Source of the DNA: Ancrocorticia sp047602305
GTDB taxonomy: Bacteria > Actinomycetota > Actinomycetes > Actinomycetales > Actinomycetaceae
Direction: 5' to 3'
Length of the DNA stretch: 64,000 bases
Assembly: GCA_047602305.1 (NCBI GenBank)
Contig: JASGHO010000001.1
Location: forward strand, 2,046,001 to 2,110,000
The translations under genes and the position numbers were made by a program. A model generated the notes under the pieces. That model was not told the DNA's origin and searched no databases. It was given only the letters and a program-made list of their open reading frames with translations. Positions within the stretch are counted from its first letter, which is position 1; each line of letters starts with the position of its first letter. Positions 24,737-35,857 of the stretch are shown piece by piece.

Positions 24737-25543
24737 TCAGCGATCCAGCTTGTGACCCATCTGCTCCAGCCACAGTGCCTCGGCGATGTTCCCGATGCCG
24801 TTGTGGATGTAGTCGGGGCGGAAGGCGTACTTCTGGATGTCATCCTTGGTGGTGGAGCCGGTGAGGACGAGGTGGGTCTGGAGGCCGGATTCCATGCCGG
24901 CGAGGATGTCGGTGTCCATGCGGTCGCCGACGAGCGCGGTCTCTTCGGAGTGCGCGTCGATCTTGTTGAGGCCCATGCGCAGCATGACCGGGTTCGGCTT
25001 GCCGACGTAGTAGGGCTGCTTGCCGGTGGCGGCGGTGATCATGGCCGCGACGGCGCCGGTGGCGGGGATGGAGCCCTCGGCCGACGGGCCGGTGACATCC
25101 GGGTTGGTGGCGATGAAACGCGCACCGTTGTCGATGAGTCGGATGGCCTGGGTGAGCGCCTCGATGGAGTAGGTACGGGTCTCGCCGAGCACGACGATCT
25201 CCGGGTTGTCGTTCGTCATGACGAAACCGGCCTCGTACATGGCGGTGGTCAGGCCCGCCTCGCCCACGACGTACGCGCGGCGATCCTTGGTCTGCGACGC
25301 GAGGAACGTGGCCGTGGCCAGCGCCGACGTCCAAATGTTCTCCTCGGGCACATTGAGCCCAGCAGACTGCAGACGCGCGGAAAGATCGCGCGGGGTGAAG
25401 ATCGAGTTGTTGGTGAGGACGAGGAAAGGAATTTCCTTCTCACGCAAAGTCGTGATGAACTCATTGGCGCCCGGCAGAGCCTTCTCTTCGTGGATGAGCA
25501 CGCCGTCCATGTCGCTGAGCCAATTCTTAATTGTTCTTGTCAT
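24737..25543 (-). CDS. HAD-IIA family sugar phosphatase (NagD-like)
   Basis: 268 residues. HAD motif I is SDMDGVL (residues 10-16), motif II LTNNS, the cap (type IIA) spans about 75-175, motif III region is GKPNPVML and motif IV GDRMDTDI. Probably hydrolyses small phosphate esters such as p-nitrophenyl or nucleotide/sugar phosphates. ATG 25543 has a TATGCT box 6 nt upstream and no Shine-Dalgarno. Confidence 0.92.
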   Translation of the reverse strand: MTRTIKNWLSDMDGVLIHEEKALPGANEFITTLREKEIPFLVLTNNSIFTPRDLSARLQSAGLNVPEENIWTSALATATFLASQTKDRRAYVVGEAGLTTAMYEAGFVMTNDNPEIVVLGETRTYSIEALTQAIRLIDNGARFIATNPDVTGPSAEGSIPATGAVAAMITAATGKQPYYVGKPNPVMLRMGLNKIDAHSEETALVGDRMDTDILAGMESGLQTHLVLTGSTTKDDIQKYAFRPDYIHNGIGNIAEALWLEQMGHKLDR

Positions 25544-25549
25544 GGCTCC

Positions 25550-25555
25550 AGCATA
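25550..25555 (-). promoter_or_regulatory. Leaderless -10 box of HAD gene
   Basis: TATGCT on the minus strand, 6 nt before ATG 25543. Confidence 0.55.
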
Positions 25556-25734
25556 TGGCCGGATCGCGGCGAGGCGTTATGACGCCGCCCTCAGAATCAT
25601 GTTAACGAATGGTAACAAAACGCTGATATTTCGCCGTTTTGAGGCGTGTGGCACCATTACCCGGTGACGGAGTGGGATTATTGGCGACGACGGCGCCCGC
25701 ACACCAGTAGTTGGGTCAGGACAGCTCTTTGCAC

Positions 25735-26367
25735 CTACCGTCTCCCGGCAATCAGCGGGTGCGCGAGCACGTTGGCGAGGCGGCCGGGGAAGTTGTCGGC
25801 ACAGACGCCGCGACCTTCTCGGATAGTGCCGTCGGGCAGGGTGACATCCGGGTCATTCGGGAGAGCATCAACAGGGAACCACGCCACATCGATGGATTCG
25901 TGGGAGACTTCCGGCGGCACTTCCGGATCCGCAACGAACGCAAACCCGATGTCCCAATGCGCATGGCAGACGAAGTTGCCGTGCAGCAGATGTCGATCAA
26001 AATCCACTGGGACCTCGCTGAGGAGGCGGAGATCCGAGATCCCGGATTCCTCAATCCCCTCGCGCGCACCAGCCGCCACGATCGACGGATCCTCACGATC
26101 CACATGCCCGCCCATCTGTACCCAGCGGTGCAGCCTGCGGTGATACGTCAGCAGGATCTGAGAAAAGTCGGGGCTGAAAATGAACGCCGACGACGTCATG
26201 TGCTCCAAACCAACGCCCTTGAACAGCGCGGCATCTCCCCCAGCAACAAGGAACTCTCGCCACGTTTCAGCGCTGGCAGCAAGAAAATCCAGATGTTCGG
26301 CAACGAAACTCTCGTCCCACGTCCTGAATTCATCAAGTGCGAGCTCCGGCGTCAGCAACTCAGTCAT
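25735..26367 (-). CDS. Nudix hydrolase
   Basis: 210 residues. The Nudix helix reads GHVDREDPSIVAAGAREGIEESGI in sense, keeping the REGIEESG metal-binding core. The usual upstream Glu of the box is replaced by Asp, so metal ligation there may differ. An N-terminal helical part of about 70 residues precedes the fold. Substrate not predictable. The frame is open to 26481, but ATG 26367 is chosen because AAGGAG lies 6-7 nt upstream. Its upstream spacer holds a family B palindrome. Confidence 0.88.
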   Translation of the reverse strand: MTELLTPELALDEFRTWDESFVAEHLDFLAASAETWREFLVAGGDAALFKGVGLEHMTSSAFIFSPDFSQILLTYHRRLHRWVQMGGHVDREDPSIVAAGAREGIEESGISDLRLLSEVPVDFDRHLLHGNFVCHAHWDIGFAFVADPEVPPEVSHESIDVAWFPVDALPNDPDVTLPDGTIREGRGVCADNFPGRLANVLAHPLIAGRR

Positions 26368-26514
26368 GCATACTCCTTCGACAGAATCAGCATAGGTGCT
26401 CACGCAGCGAACAACGAATAGAAAGCCCCAGTACACATCCTCCTGTCCCAGCCCTTCTCTCAACACCCGCCAAATCGTCATGCCAGCCGTACATCTGAAG
26501 TACCGGTAAATATT

Positions 26515-26569
26515 ATGCGCGTGAGGGGTTCGATACGGTAAATATGCCGTATCGAACCCCTCATCGCAT
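26515..26569. repeat. Palindromic element, family B copy 2
   Basis: GTGAGGGGTTCGATACGG and CCGTATCGAACCCCTCA pair around an 8-nt loop, with outer ATGCGC and GCAT. Followed by TCAAAT as in copy 1. Lies between divergent genes. Confidence 0.85.
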
Positions 26570-26627
26570 TCAAATGTTCAGTACCAGCGAATCCGAGCAT
26601 TCGTAGCACAGCATTACACGACCGTGG

Positions 26628-26633
26628 CAGACT
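26628..26633 (+). promoter_or_regulatory. Possible leaderless -10 box of serine hydrolase
   Basis: CAGACT, 7 nt before GTG 26641; weaker match (C at the first position). Confidence 0.35.
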
Positions 26634-26640
26634 TAAGTCC

Positions 26641-27528
26641 GTGACCACCTTGCACAGCTCACCCGCTTCATTCGGTTCAACCATCTCACCAGATGCGACC
26701 AACGCGCCCATCACGCTCAACTCACCCACAGCACCTAACCTGCCCGGTTTCACGTTCGACCACGCCTACGCCGTCGTCGGCGGTGCAGAACGGGACGTCA
26801 CGTTCTCCCACGGGGACACGACAACGGTGTTTCCGCTGGCCTCGGTCACCAAGCTGCTCGCCGCGTGGGCCACGCTCATCGCTGTCGAGCAGAAGCTCAT
26901 TGATCTGCGTGAACCCGCGGGACCCAAGGGTTCAACCGTCCGCCACCTGCTGGCACACTGCTCCGGCCTGCCATTCGCCGAGGGAGCTGTCCTCGCCAAA
27001 CCGGGTAAGAAGCGCATCTACTCGAACCTGGGTATTGAGGTGCTGGGGGATACCGTCGCCAGGCACGTGGGGGTGTCGTTCCAGGATTGGATCTCCACTT
27101 CCGTTTTGAGTCCGCTTGAGATGACGGCGACGACGGTGCCCGGCTCGCCAGCGTATTCGGGCCAGTCGTCGGTGGATGATCTCGTCAAGTTTGCACGCGA
27201 GTTGATGCGGCCGCAGTTGCTCAGCAGTCAGATGGCGAATGAGGCCAGTTCGGTGCAGTTCCCGCGGCTCTCCGGGGTTCTTCCGGGCTACGGACGGCAA
27301 GCAGACAACCGCTGGGGCCTCGGCCTAGAAATCCGTGGACACAAGAACCCGCACTGGACGGGCAAAGATTTTTCGGCGCGAACGTTCGGGCATTTTGGCC
27401 AGTCGGGTTCGTTCCTGTGGGTGGATCCCACTGTTCACAAGGCCGGGATCTTCCTTGGTGCCGAGCCGTTCAGTGCCGAACACAAGAAGAAGTGGCCAGA
27501 GCTCACCAACCACATGCGTGAGCTGTAG
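26641..27528 (+). CDS. Serine hydrolase, beta-lactamase/PBP4-like (class C fold)
   Basis: 295 residues. The SxxK nucleophile is in LASVTKLL (near residue 65), the YxN motif in RIYSNLG (near 125), and a C-terminal HFGQSG replaces the KTG box. This matches the esterase/D-Ala-D-Ala peptidase-like beta-lactamase family (Pfam Beta-lactamase). No signal peptide is seen, so a cytoplasmic esterase or peptidase is more likely than a secreted resistance enzyme. The first 35 residues are Ser/Pro/Thr-rich. GTG 26641 has no Shine-Dalgarno; an internal start is possible. Confidence 0.82.
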   Translation: MTTLHSSPASFGSTISPDATNAPITLNSPTAPNLPGFTFDHAYAVVGGAERDVTFSHGDTTTVFPLASVTKLLAAWATLIAVEQKLIDLREPAGPKGSTVRHLLAHCSGLPFAEGAVLAKPGKKRIYSNLGIEVLGDTVARHVGVSFQDWISTSVLSPLEMTATTVPGSPAYSGQSSVDDLVKFARELMRPQLLSSQMANEASSVQFPRLSGVLPGYGRQADNRWGLGLEIRGHKNPHWTGKDFSARTFGHFGQSGSFLWVDPTVHKAGIFLGAEPFSAEHKKKWPELTNHMREL

Positions 27529-27542
27529 GGCACTCCCAACTC

Positions 27543-27616
27543 AACTATAAAAGCTATAAAACCAGTTCTAACTATAAAGACTATAAAAATAATCTAGAAC
27601 TATAAAAACTATAAAA
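27543..27616. repeat. Three 19-bp AT-rich direct repeats
   Basis: AACTATAAAANCTATAAAA at 27543-27561, 27570-27588 and 27598-27616, spaced 27 and 28 bp. Each copy is itself a doubled CTATAAA. Very AT-rich in a GC-rich chromosome and 75 bp before the AAA ATPase start. Confidence 0.93.
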
Positions 27617-27690
27617 GTATAATGAGCGACAAAAGTAGATAGTCTCCGCAAGTACACCTCGCGACTTGCCAAACACCAGAGGAGTCCTCC

Positions 27691-28851
27691 ATGGACAGCC
27701 CTTTCCGGCCAGGGTTTGGAAAGAACCCACCCTACCTAGCAGGGCGATCACAGGAGATCTCCTTGCTTGAGGATGGTCTTGAAATCGGCCAGTGGGCTCA
27801 GCAGCGCGGGACGCTCATTACGGGACTCCGCGGAGTCGGCAAAACAGTCATGCTCAACCACGCGGAGGACATCGCTCGGGAGAACGGGTGGCATGTCATC
27901 TCCGAGACTGCCAACAAGGGATTCCTTGAGCGCATCACTGCTGTTCATCTCCCGGCACTGCTCAATTCACTCGATCCAAAGAATCCATTCCGCGTCACTA
28001 GCATTGATCTGGCAGGTCTCGGGAGTATCAGCATCGAGTATCAGGACGGAAGAAAAGAGGCACCCTCATTCCGCTCCATGGCAGAGGAAGTCTGCCGTTT
28101 GCTCAATTCTCACGGAGGCCTACTTTTCACTCTCGACGAGATCAACACGAGCAGCATTGAGGAACTCAGCATCTTTGCCGCTGAATATCAGCATCTGGTC
28201 CGAGCGGACTTGGAAGTCGCATTCATTGCGGCGGGCCTCAAGGGGGAGATCCGTCGACTCTTACAGTCCCCCGCCACAACATTCCTGCGGCGCTGCACAG
28301 AAGTTCCCATCAAAATGCTTACGCCCTCCCAGACGTACGAAGCATTTCGCAAACCAATTCTCGATCATGGGCGCACGGTCAGCAATGAAGTACTCGATTA
28401 CATGGTGAGGGCGGCTCAGGGGTACCCATTCCTCGTCCAACTCATCGGCGACTACGCATGGCGTCAATCGCCTCGGAGCACAAAGATTAGTCTCGCCGAT
28501 GTGAAGGCAGGCTACCGTCGAGCGCGACTATCGATCGGCGGATTCATTCTAGAGCCTTCACTTAGTGCTCTCTCATCTGTGGATCGTAGTTTCCTTGCCG
28601 CAATGGCCAGCGACTCCGGTCCGAGCCGCATGGAGGATATTCGCCGCAGAATGGGCGACGTCGACACAAACTATGCGTCCGTCTATCGCCAACGGCTCAT
28701 CGATGCCGGGATCATCGAATCCTCCGGACACGGCCTAGTCACCATTGCTTTGCCTTATCTACGCGAATACCTGCGCGAACATATCGCCACCGAAATGGCA
28801 GGTGACGGCACGCGCGAGGCCGAGGGCTTCCCACCTCCACCCGAACTGTAA
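27691..28851 (+). CDS. AAA-type ATPase (archaeal ATPase-like) with C-terminal winged helix
   Basis: 386 residues. Walker A GLRGVGKT lies near residue 46, Walker B LLFTLDEIN near 150. After an arginine-rich sensor region (FLRRCTEVPIKML, AAQGYPFLVQLIGDYAW), the end looks like a winged helix (MEDIRRRMGDV, SVYRQRLIDAGIIE). This matches the ATP-binding proteins related to archaeal ATPases and Orc1/STAND-like modules, often found in accessory DNA. ATG 27691 has GAGGAG upstream. It stands alone with no toxin, nuclease or recombinase beside it. The function is unknown; control through the AT-rich repeats is plausible. Confidence 0.78.
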   Translation: MDSPFRPGFGKNPPYLAGRSQEISLLEDGLEIGQWAQQRGTLITGLRGVGKTVMLNHAEDIARENGWHVISETANKGFLERITAVHLPALLNSLDPKNPFRVTSIDLAGLGSISIEYQDGRKEAPSFRSMAEEVCRLLNSHGGLLFTLDEINTSSIEELSIFAAEYQHLVRADLEVAFIAAGLKGEIRRLLQSPATTFLRRCTEVPIKMLTPSQTYEAFRKPILDHGRTVSNEVLDYMVRAAQGYPFLVQLIGDYAWRQSPRSTKISLADVKAGYRRARLSIGGFILEPSLSALSSVDRSFLAAMASDSGPSRMEDIRRRMGDVDTNYASVYRQRLIDAGIIESSGHGLVTIALPYLREYLREHIATEMAGDGTREAEGFPPPPEL

Positions 28852-29214
28852 TACGTGCGAACCACGAACAAGTCTCGGGTTCCGGGTTCCGGGTTCCGGG
28901 AGCCAACCCATACCCGCGGAGTAGAGTCACCATCCTGCATGATCCACGGTGAAACTGCCAGGACTCATACCCACATCTGGTATAGAGTCACGCTTCCAAA
29001 CGCACCACTTCCAGCACCCTTGAGATGACCTGGAACACATCGCCCGAAAACAAACGGCAACATAACTGACGCCTACCTGACAAACGCCACCGATACGGTA
29101 ACGATCATTCCGTTCATGGATAAGCCACGCCGTTGAGGTGTAGCAGCACAAGTAGGGCCCGACCACACCACCCAGGTCGGCGCTCTCAGCTGAGTCAGAA
29201 AGGTGGCTAGCACG
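28852..29214. other. 363-bp intergenic region
   Basis: No gene. It holds a short GGGTTCC tandem run (about 28877-28899) and two loosely repeated CATACCC...TAGAGTCAC segments (about 28910 and 28968). It presumably carries the promoter of the symporter. Confidence 0.5.
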
Positions 29215-30594
29215 ATGAGTAGTGGAGTTGAAGGGGTAGGCCCAGGGGCCGGAACATCCTCAGAAGCACACGTGTCCGTAAAGAAGCCGCGCTTCCCCGC
29301 GTGGGCGAAGCATCCGGCTTTCCAGATCGCCGTCGGCGCGATTGGCGGAGTTGTTTTCGGGTTGATCGTTGGCGACTGGGCCGCGAATCTCGACTTCATC
29401 GGCAAGATTTTCATCCGCCTGATTCAGATGTCGATCGTCCCGCTGGTTCTCGCTTCGGTCATCACCGCAACGGGTTCGATGTCCGGTTCCGGTATGGGCC
29501 GGATGGCGTTCCATACCTTCAAGTGGATGCTCAGCTTCTCCGCTGTGGCGGCGGTTCTCGCGTGGGGCCTCGCCTCGCTTCTCAAGCCGGGTGCCGGAAT
29601 GACGTTCGACGGCGAACTCGACCCCTCACTTGCCGAGGCCGCAGGCGGCGCGCAGGGCTGGCAGGACACCCTGCTCGGATTCGTCACCACGAACATCTTT
29701 GAGGCGATGTCCACTGCTTCAATGATCCCCATCATTATCTTCGCGTTGCTGTGCGGCGTGGCCCTCAACCAGTATGTGGCGCGCACCGGCAACCGTCTTC
29801 TCGTTGACCTCTTCGACCAGGGTCAGCAGGTCATTCTTGGGATCATCCAGATTGTCATGCGCATCGCCCCGATCGGCGTGTTCGCGCTGCTCGCGAACCT
29901 GGCCGGAACGGTCGGATTCAGCGTCGTCACCTCGGCACTGCTATACCTGGGAACCACTCTGCTTGGCGTGGTCATCCTGCTGGCGCTCTTCGTTCTTGTG
30001 GTATGGATGCGCACCGGCCTCAACCCTGCACTTCTGGTCAGTAAGCTGACCGAGCAGACAGTCGTCGCCATCACCACCACCAGCTCGGCCGTCACCTTCC
30101 CAACCGTGCTTCGCACATGCATCGAGAAGATCGGCGTGAAGTCTCGCGTCGCAAACTTCACCCTCTCGGTAGGCCTCACCATGGGTTCCTACGGCGCGGT
30201 CCTCAACTACATGATCGTGGTGATGTTCCTGGCTCAGGCCGGCGGCGTCGAGCTCTCCATCGGCCAGCTGGTTCTGGGCATGGGCCTGGCGATCATGCTC
30301 AACATGGGCACCATCACCGTGCCCGGCGGCTTCCCGGTGATCGCCATGTTCCTCGCCACCTCGCTCGGCCTGCCGATCGAGTCCGTGGGCCTGATGATCG
30401 CGGTGGATTGGTTCACCGGCATGATCCGTACGTTCTTGAACGTCAACGGTGATACTTTCGTTGCGATGCTCGTCGCGAAGCCCATGGGCGACATCGACGA
30501 CGACGTCTACTACAACCGCAAGTCCGTTTCCGCCGAGGAGATCGACCTGGACGCCATGGCCGACCTGCTCGAACGCGCGGATATGGCTGACTAA
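29215..30594 (+). CDS. Dicarboxylate/amino acid:cation symporter (DAACS family)
   Basis: 459 residues, eight predicted helices plus hairpins. The serine-rich hairpin reads AITTTSSAVTFPTVLRTC and the last region VDWFTGMIRTFLNVNGD matches the family. In place of the canonical NMDGT sodium-site motif it has TMGSYGAVLNY, so cation coupling or substrate may differ from GltP or DctA. The first 30 residues are Gly/Ser-rich and variable. ATG 29215 is preferred because GAAAGGTGG lies at proper spacing; GTG 29203 is in frame. A strong terminator follows. Confidence 0.88.
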   Translation: MSSGVEGVGPGAGTSSEAHVSVKKPRFPAWAKHPAFQIAVGAIGGVVFGLIVGDWAANLDFIGKIFIRLIQMSIVPLVLASVITATGSMSGSGMGRMAFHTFKWMLSFSAVAAVLAWGLASLLKPGAGMTFDGELDPSLAEAAGGAQGWQDTLLGFVTTNIFEAMSTASMIPIIIFALLCGVALNQYVARTGNRLLVDLFDQGQQVILGIIQIVMRIAPIGVFALLANLAGTVGFSVVTSALLYLGTTLLGVVILLALFVLVVWMRTGLNPALLVSKLTEQTVVAITTTSSAVTFPTVLRTCIEKIGVKSRVANFTLSVGLTMGSYGAVLNYMIVVMFLAQAGGVELSIGQLVLGMGLAIMLNMGTITVPGGFPVIAMFLATSLGLPIESVGLMIAVDWFTGMIRTFLNVNGDTFVAMLVAKPMGDIDDDVYYNRKSVSAEEIDLDAMADLLERADMAD

Positions 30595-30703
30595 TAGCAA
30601 CCAAACTACTTCCGGCGTGACAGGCAAAACTGGCGTAACGGATCGGTTGGGGCGAGTTGGCTAGTTAGCCAGTTGATGATTATTGGCTCGCCGACAAATA
30701 CAC

Positions 30704-30744
30704 GATGTGGGGTGGTTCCGGGTTTCCCGGGACCACCCCACATC
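30704..30744. terminator. Bidirectional terminator, symporter/clpB
   Basis: GATGTGGGGTGGT and ACCACCCCACATC arms with a short CCGGGTTTCCCGGG top, between convergent genes. Confidence 0.88.
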
Positions 30745-30765
30745 CGCATCAAGCAGCGAGTTGCA

Positions 30766-33426
<2,661 letters not shown>

Positions 33427-33446
33427 CTACGTCCCCCTTCGGGTTC

Positions 33447-33505
33447 AGAGATCCCACCAATAGGTCTTGCCCTACTACGGCCGAACCCGTTGGTGCAATA
33501 TCTTG
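33447..33505. repeat. Family C palindromic element
   Basis: AGAGATCCCACCAATAGG facing CCGTTGGTGCAATATCTT, with CCTACTACGG between. Lies just upstream of clpB, so it might carry a regulatory function there. Confidence 0.55.
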
Positions 33506-33820
33506 CTTACGTTCTTCACCGACAGGGGTACGTGCCAAGATCTCTTGCTGCCTTTTCGTACAGATCCACTACAGAATCTCACCGGAACGACAACCGCCAA
33601 ATCTTTCGCACACCTCTCGGCATCCGTAGTACTCAACGCTTCTAAAGTTGAGTCTATTCCGCTCAACTTTGAATTGCCAGAGGGAACTTGAGCAAAGGCT
33701 GATTTCCAGACACCCGGGTCCAGAAGATGGCATGCACGTTCGGAAGATAGAACCAAGGTCTGGACAATAACACCCAGGCCTAAACAGTGACATCCGAGTT
33801 CAGGGGACAAAAACACCCTT

Positions 33821-33982
33821 AGAGATCGCGCCAATAGATCATGGCCTACTACGGATGTCACGGAATCTTGCCTGTCATCGTTGTCCTCCTCACCGGCACC
33901 ACCAGTGCCGATTCGTCGTCCACCTTGCCAGTCAAGCCCCGCACCATCCTCGCGACGGCCGAACCTATTGGCGCAACCTCTT
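33821..33982. repeat. Family C arms flanking 127 bp
   Basis: AGAGATCGCGCCAATAG (33821-33837) and CTATTGGCGCAACCTCTT (33965-33982) are near-perfect terminal inverted repeats. The same arms form the compact palindrome at 45729-45768. The interior has no ORF; it contains CCTACTACGG as in the 33447 element. Confidence 0.65.
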
Positions 33983-34072
33983 AGGCTGCCACTACCGAAG
34001 AGATGACACCAGAACTGTGGGCCACTCGAGTTCCTCACGGAAGCTGGACAGCAACCAACACACAATTCGCCG

Positions 34073-34128
34073 ACAACACGACAACACGACAACACGACAA
34101 CACGACAACACGACAACACGACAACACG
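34073..34128. repeat. 8-bp tandem repeat ACAACACG x7
   Basis: Seven perfect units, non-coding, a slippage-prone microsatellite-like array. Confidence 0.97.
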
Positions 34129-34167
34129 ACAATTGTGGGCCACTCGGGCCACACAAGTCCCTCTCGG

Positions 34168-34207
34168 AGGCTATAGCGACATATCGGCTTACAGATGAGA
34201 ACTTGGG
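34168..34207 (-). repeat. Dispersed repeat family D, copy 2
   Basis: Reverse complement matches 36061-36100 at about 33 of 40 positions (CCCAAGTT...CATCTGTAA...CCGATAT...ATAGCCT). Confidence 0.75.
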
Positions 34208-34440
34208 CTACAACATTTCTCAAGCCCAACTTCCATCCACAAACTCAGATCCCACACCGAACCCAATACCCCATTACACATGTGGCACGTCACTACCAGC
34301 TCCCCACATCGTTGCAAGTCGCGTACACCACCCTGATTCCCGCACGATCGTGAGTGACGGAAGACGGCCAGCAACTAACGAATACAATCCGTCGTCGACA
34401 AGACGACCAGACGACGAGGTAACCTGGCGGGCGGCAACTA

Positions 34441-34640
34441 GCGGACACAATCCGTCGTCGTCGACAAAGAGACAAGGCAACAAGGCGTCCAGCGGACACA
34501 ATCCGTCGTCGTCGACAAAGAGACAAGGCAACAAGGCGTCCAGCGGACACAATCCGTCGTCGTCGACAAAGAGACAAGGCAACAAGGCGTCCAGCGGACA
34601 CAATCCGTCGTCGTCGACAAAGAGACAAGGCAACAAGGCG
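34441..34640. repeat. 51-bp tandem repeat, four units
   Basis: Units begin at 34441, 34492, 34543 and 34594 with GCGGACACAATCCGTCGTCG and are essentially identical. A diverged unit precedes at about 34380-34430. 51 is a multiple of three, so both strands stay open (SGHNPSSSTKRQGNKAS on plus), but no gene is supported. Contains TCCGTCGTCGTCGAC. Confidence 0.95.
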
Positions 34641-34789
34641 AGAAACGCCCAAGACAACCGCGAGAGTACGCCGACATTTCACGGGCGCCGGTGCCCATAC
34701 TCTTATCCACAGATCCGCTTCGTGCGCTCCCCATCCACAGCAGTTGCCGCACCCGCCCAAAATCCGCAGAACTGTGGCTTCATGGATGG

Positions 34790-35857
34790 ATGGCAATTAC
34801 ATCACTTGACCTGGTACATCCCAGCACTTCGGAACCGTTGACCTCTCGGGCCATCACGGAGAATCAACTCGTCAGAATCAGGCGAGGAACCTACCTGCCA
34901 GCCAGTAGAATTCCCCAGAACTCCTCAACGCTACAAGCAGGAAGTCTTGTTACGATAGCACGAGCACATGCCGTGGACCGTGCAATGAACGAGAATTCCC
35001 ATCCGGAATTTACCCTGGAAACGGCTCTGGTGCTCCATGGGTTGAAGCCTTGGGCGTCGGCTCCTGACGTGACCTATCGGCGTCGCGGATCAAACACTCG
35101 CCGCTCAGCACGAGGTATGCCACCGGTCGAATGCTCAGGAATCGCCATTCCGGGAGTAATGGAGCGTCAACTCATGAGCCCAACCGGCGACGACGGCGCC
35201 CTCCAGGCCAGGGGGTTGTGGACCGCTTCGTTCGCCCAGATTGCCGTCGACTGTGCGCGATACCTACACCCAATGCCCGCGGTAGTCGCCGCAAGCACCG
35301 TGCTACGTTGGATCACTCTCTTTGGGACCGATGCGGAAGTGTCTCGCGAGACGAGCGAAGCAAGGTGCCGGGAAGAGATGGTGCATTTGGTCGACAGGCT
35401 GGAAAATCGTGGCTCCCATCAGGCCCGCTTGGTGATCGAGGCCGCGGATGCGGGCGTGAGATCTCCCTACCAAGGCTATTTGCTTTGGCTACTTCAATGC
35501 ATGTTGCAGAGCAATGTGGGCGCCAGGGTGGAACTCGCCACTCAGCATGAAATCAAGGCATTCGGAAGGAATTACCTTGCAGAGTTTGCGATACCGTCAT
35601 GCGGTGTGGTCATTGAGCTCGACGTCGACAATGACGGAAAACTACGCGGAACAGAGATGATCCGACGCCACCGAGACATGATCAACGCTGGCTGGCGAGT
35701 CATTTGCGTTGGGCGCGAGCACCTTCGCTTTCCCGAGACACTCATCGGATACCTCTTGATCGAACTCCGACGCTGCGGAGTCCGCGCATTGCGCCCATAC
35801 GGCGGGCTATGGCGTCCCGTTTCCGATGAGATCTTGAGGCAGGCCTCATGGGAGTGA
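34790..35857 (+). CDS. AbiEi-like antitoxin domain plus DUF559/PD-(D/E)XK-like domain protein
   Basis: 355 residues. The N-terminus (ITENQLVRIRRGTYLPAS, LQAGSLVTIARAHAVDRA) matches the wing-helix start of the AbiEi antitoxin-like proteins common in actinobacteria. The C-terminus (AEFAIPSCGVVIELDVDN, RHRDMINAGWRVICVGRE) resembles the DUF559/Vsr-like endonuclease fold, with E-L-D and a following lysine as possible catalytic residues. No AbiEii toxin is adjacent. The middle holds an exact CGACGACGGCGCC (35188-35200, TGDDGALQ). Start uncertain: ATG 34790 gives the usual family beginning but lacks a Shine-Dalgarno; the frame is open to 34691. Confidence 0.7.
   Translation: MAITSLDLVHPSTSEPLTSRAITENQLVRIRRGTYLPASRIPQNSSTLQAGSLVTIARAHAVDRAMNENSHPEFTLETALVLHGLKPWASAPDVTYRRRGSNTRRSARGMPPVECSGIAIPGVMERQLMSPTGDDGALQARGLWTASFAQIAVDCARYLHPMPAVVAASTVLRWITLFGTDAEVSRETSEARCREEMVHLVDRLENRGSHQARLVIEAADAGVRSPYQGYLLWLLQCMLQSNVGARVELATQHEIKAFGRNYLAEFAIPSCGVVIELDVDNDGKLRGTEMIRRHRDMINAGWRVICVGREHLRFPETLIGYLLIELRRCGVRALRPYGGLWRPVSDEILRQASWE

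Larger units (their letters stand above)
33427..34789. other. 1.36-kb gene-free repeat desert between clpB and AbiEi-like gene
   Basis: ORFs here (for example 33855-34841 plus, 34293-34796 minus) are translations of simple repeats and show no protein family. Contents in order: palindrome 33447-33505, long inverted repeat 33821/33982, seven 8-bp repeats 34073-34128, family D copy 34168-34207, and four 51-bp repeats 34441-34640. It could include decayed coding sequence, but no homologous fragment is recognised. Confidence 0.65.

Noticed and set aside
27543..27616. AT-rich repeats considered as a chromosomal origin (DnaA boxes)
   Set aside because: No TTATCCACA-type boxes and no dnaA, dnaN or gyrB nearby; kept only as a repeat array.
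33855..34841. Open frame of 328 codons on the plus strand
   Set aside because: Composed of 8-bp and 51-bp tandem repeats and basic low-complexity sequence; no domain, ribosome site or promoter. The frame is open because the repeat unit is a multiple of three.
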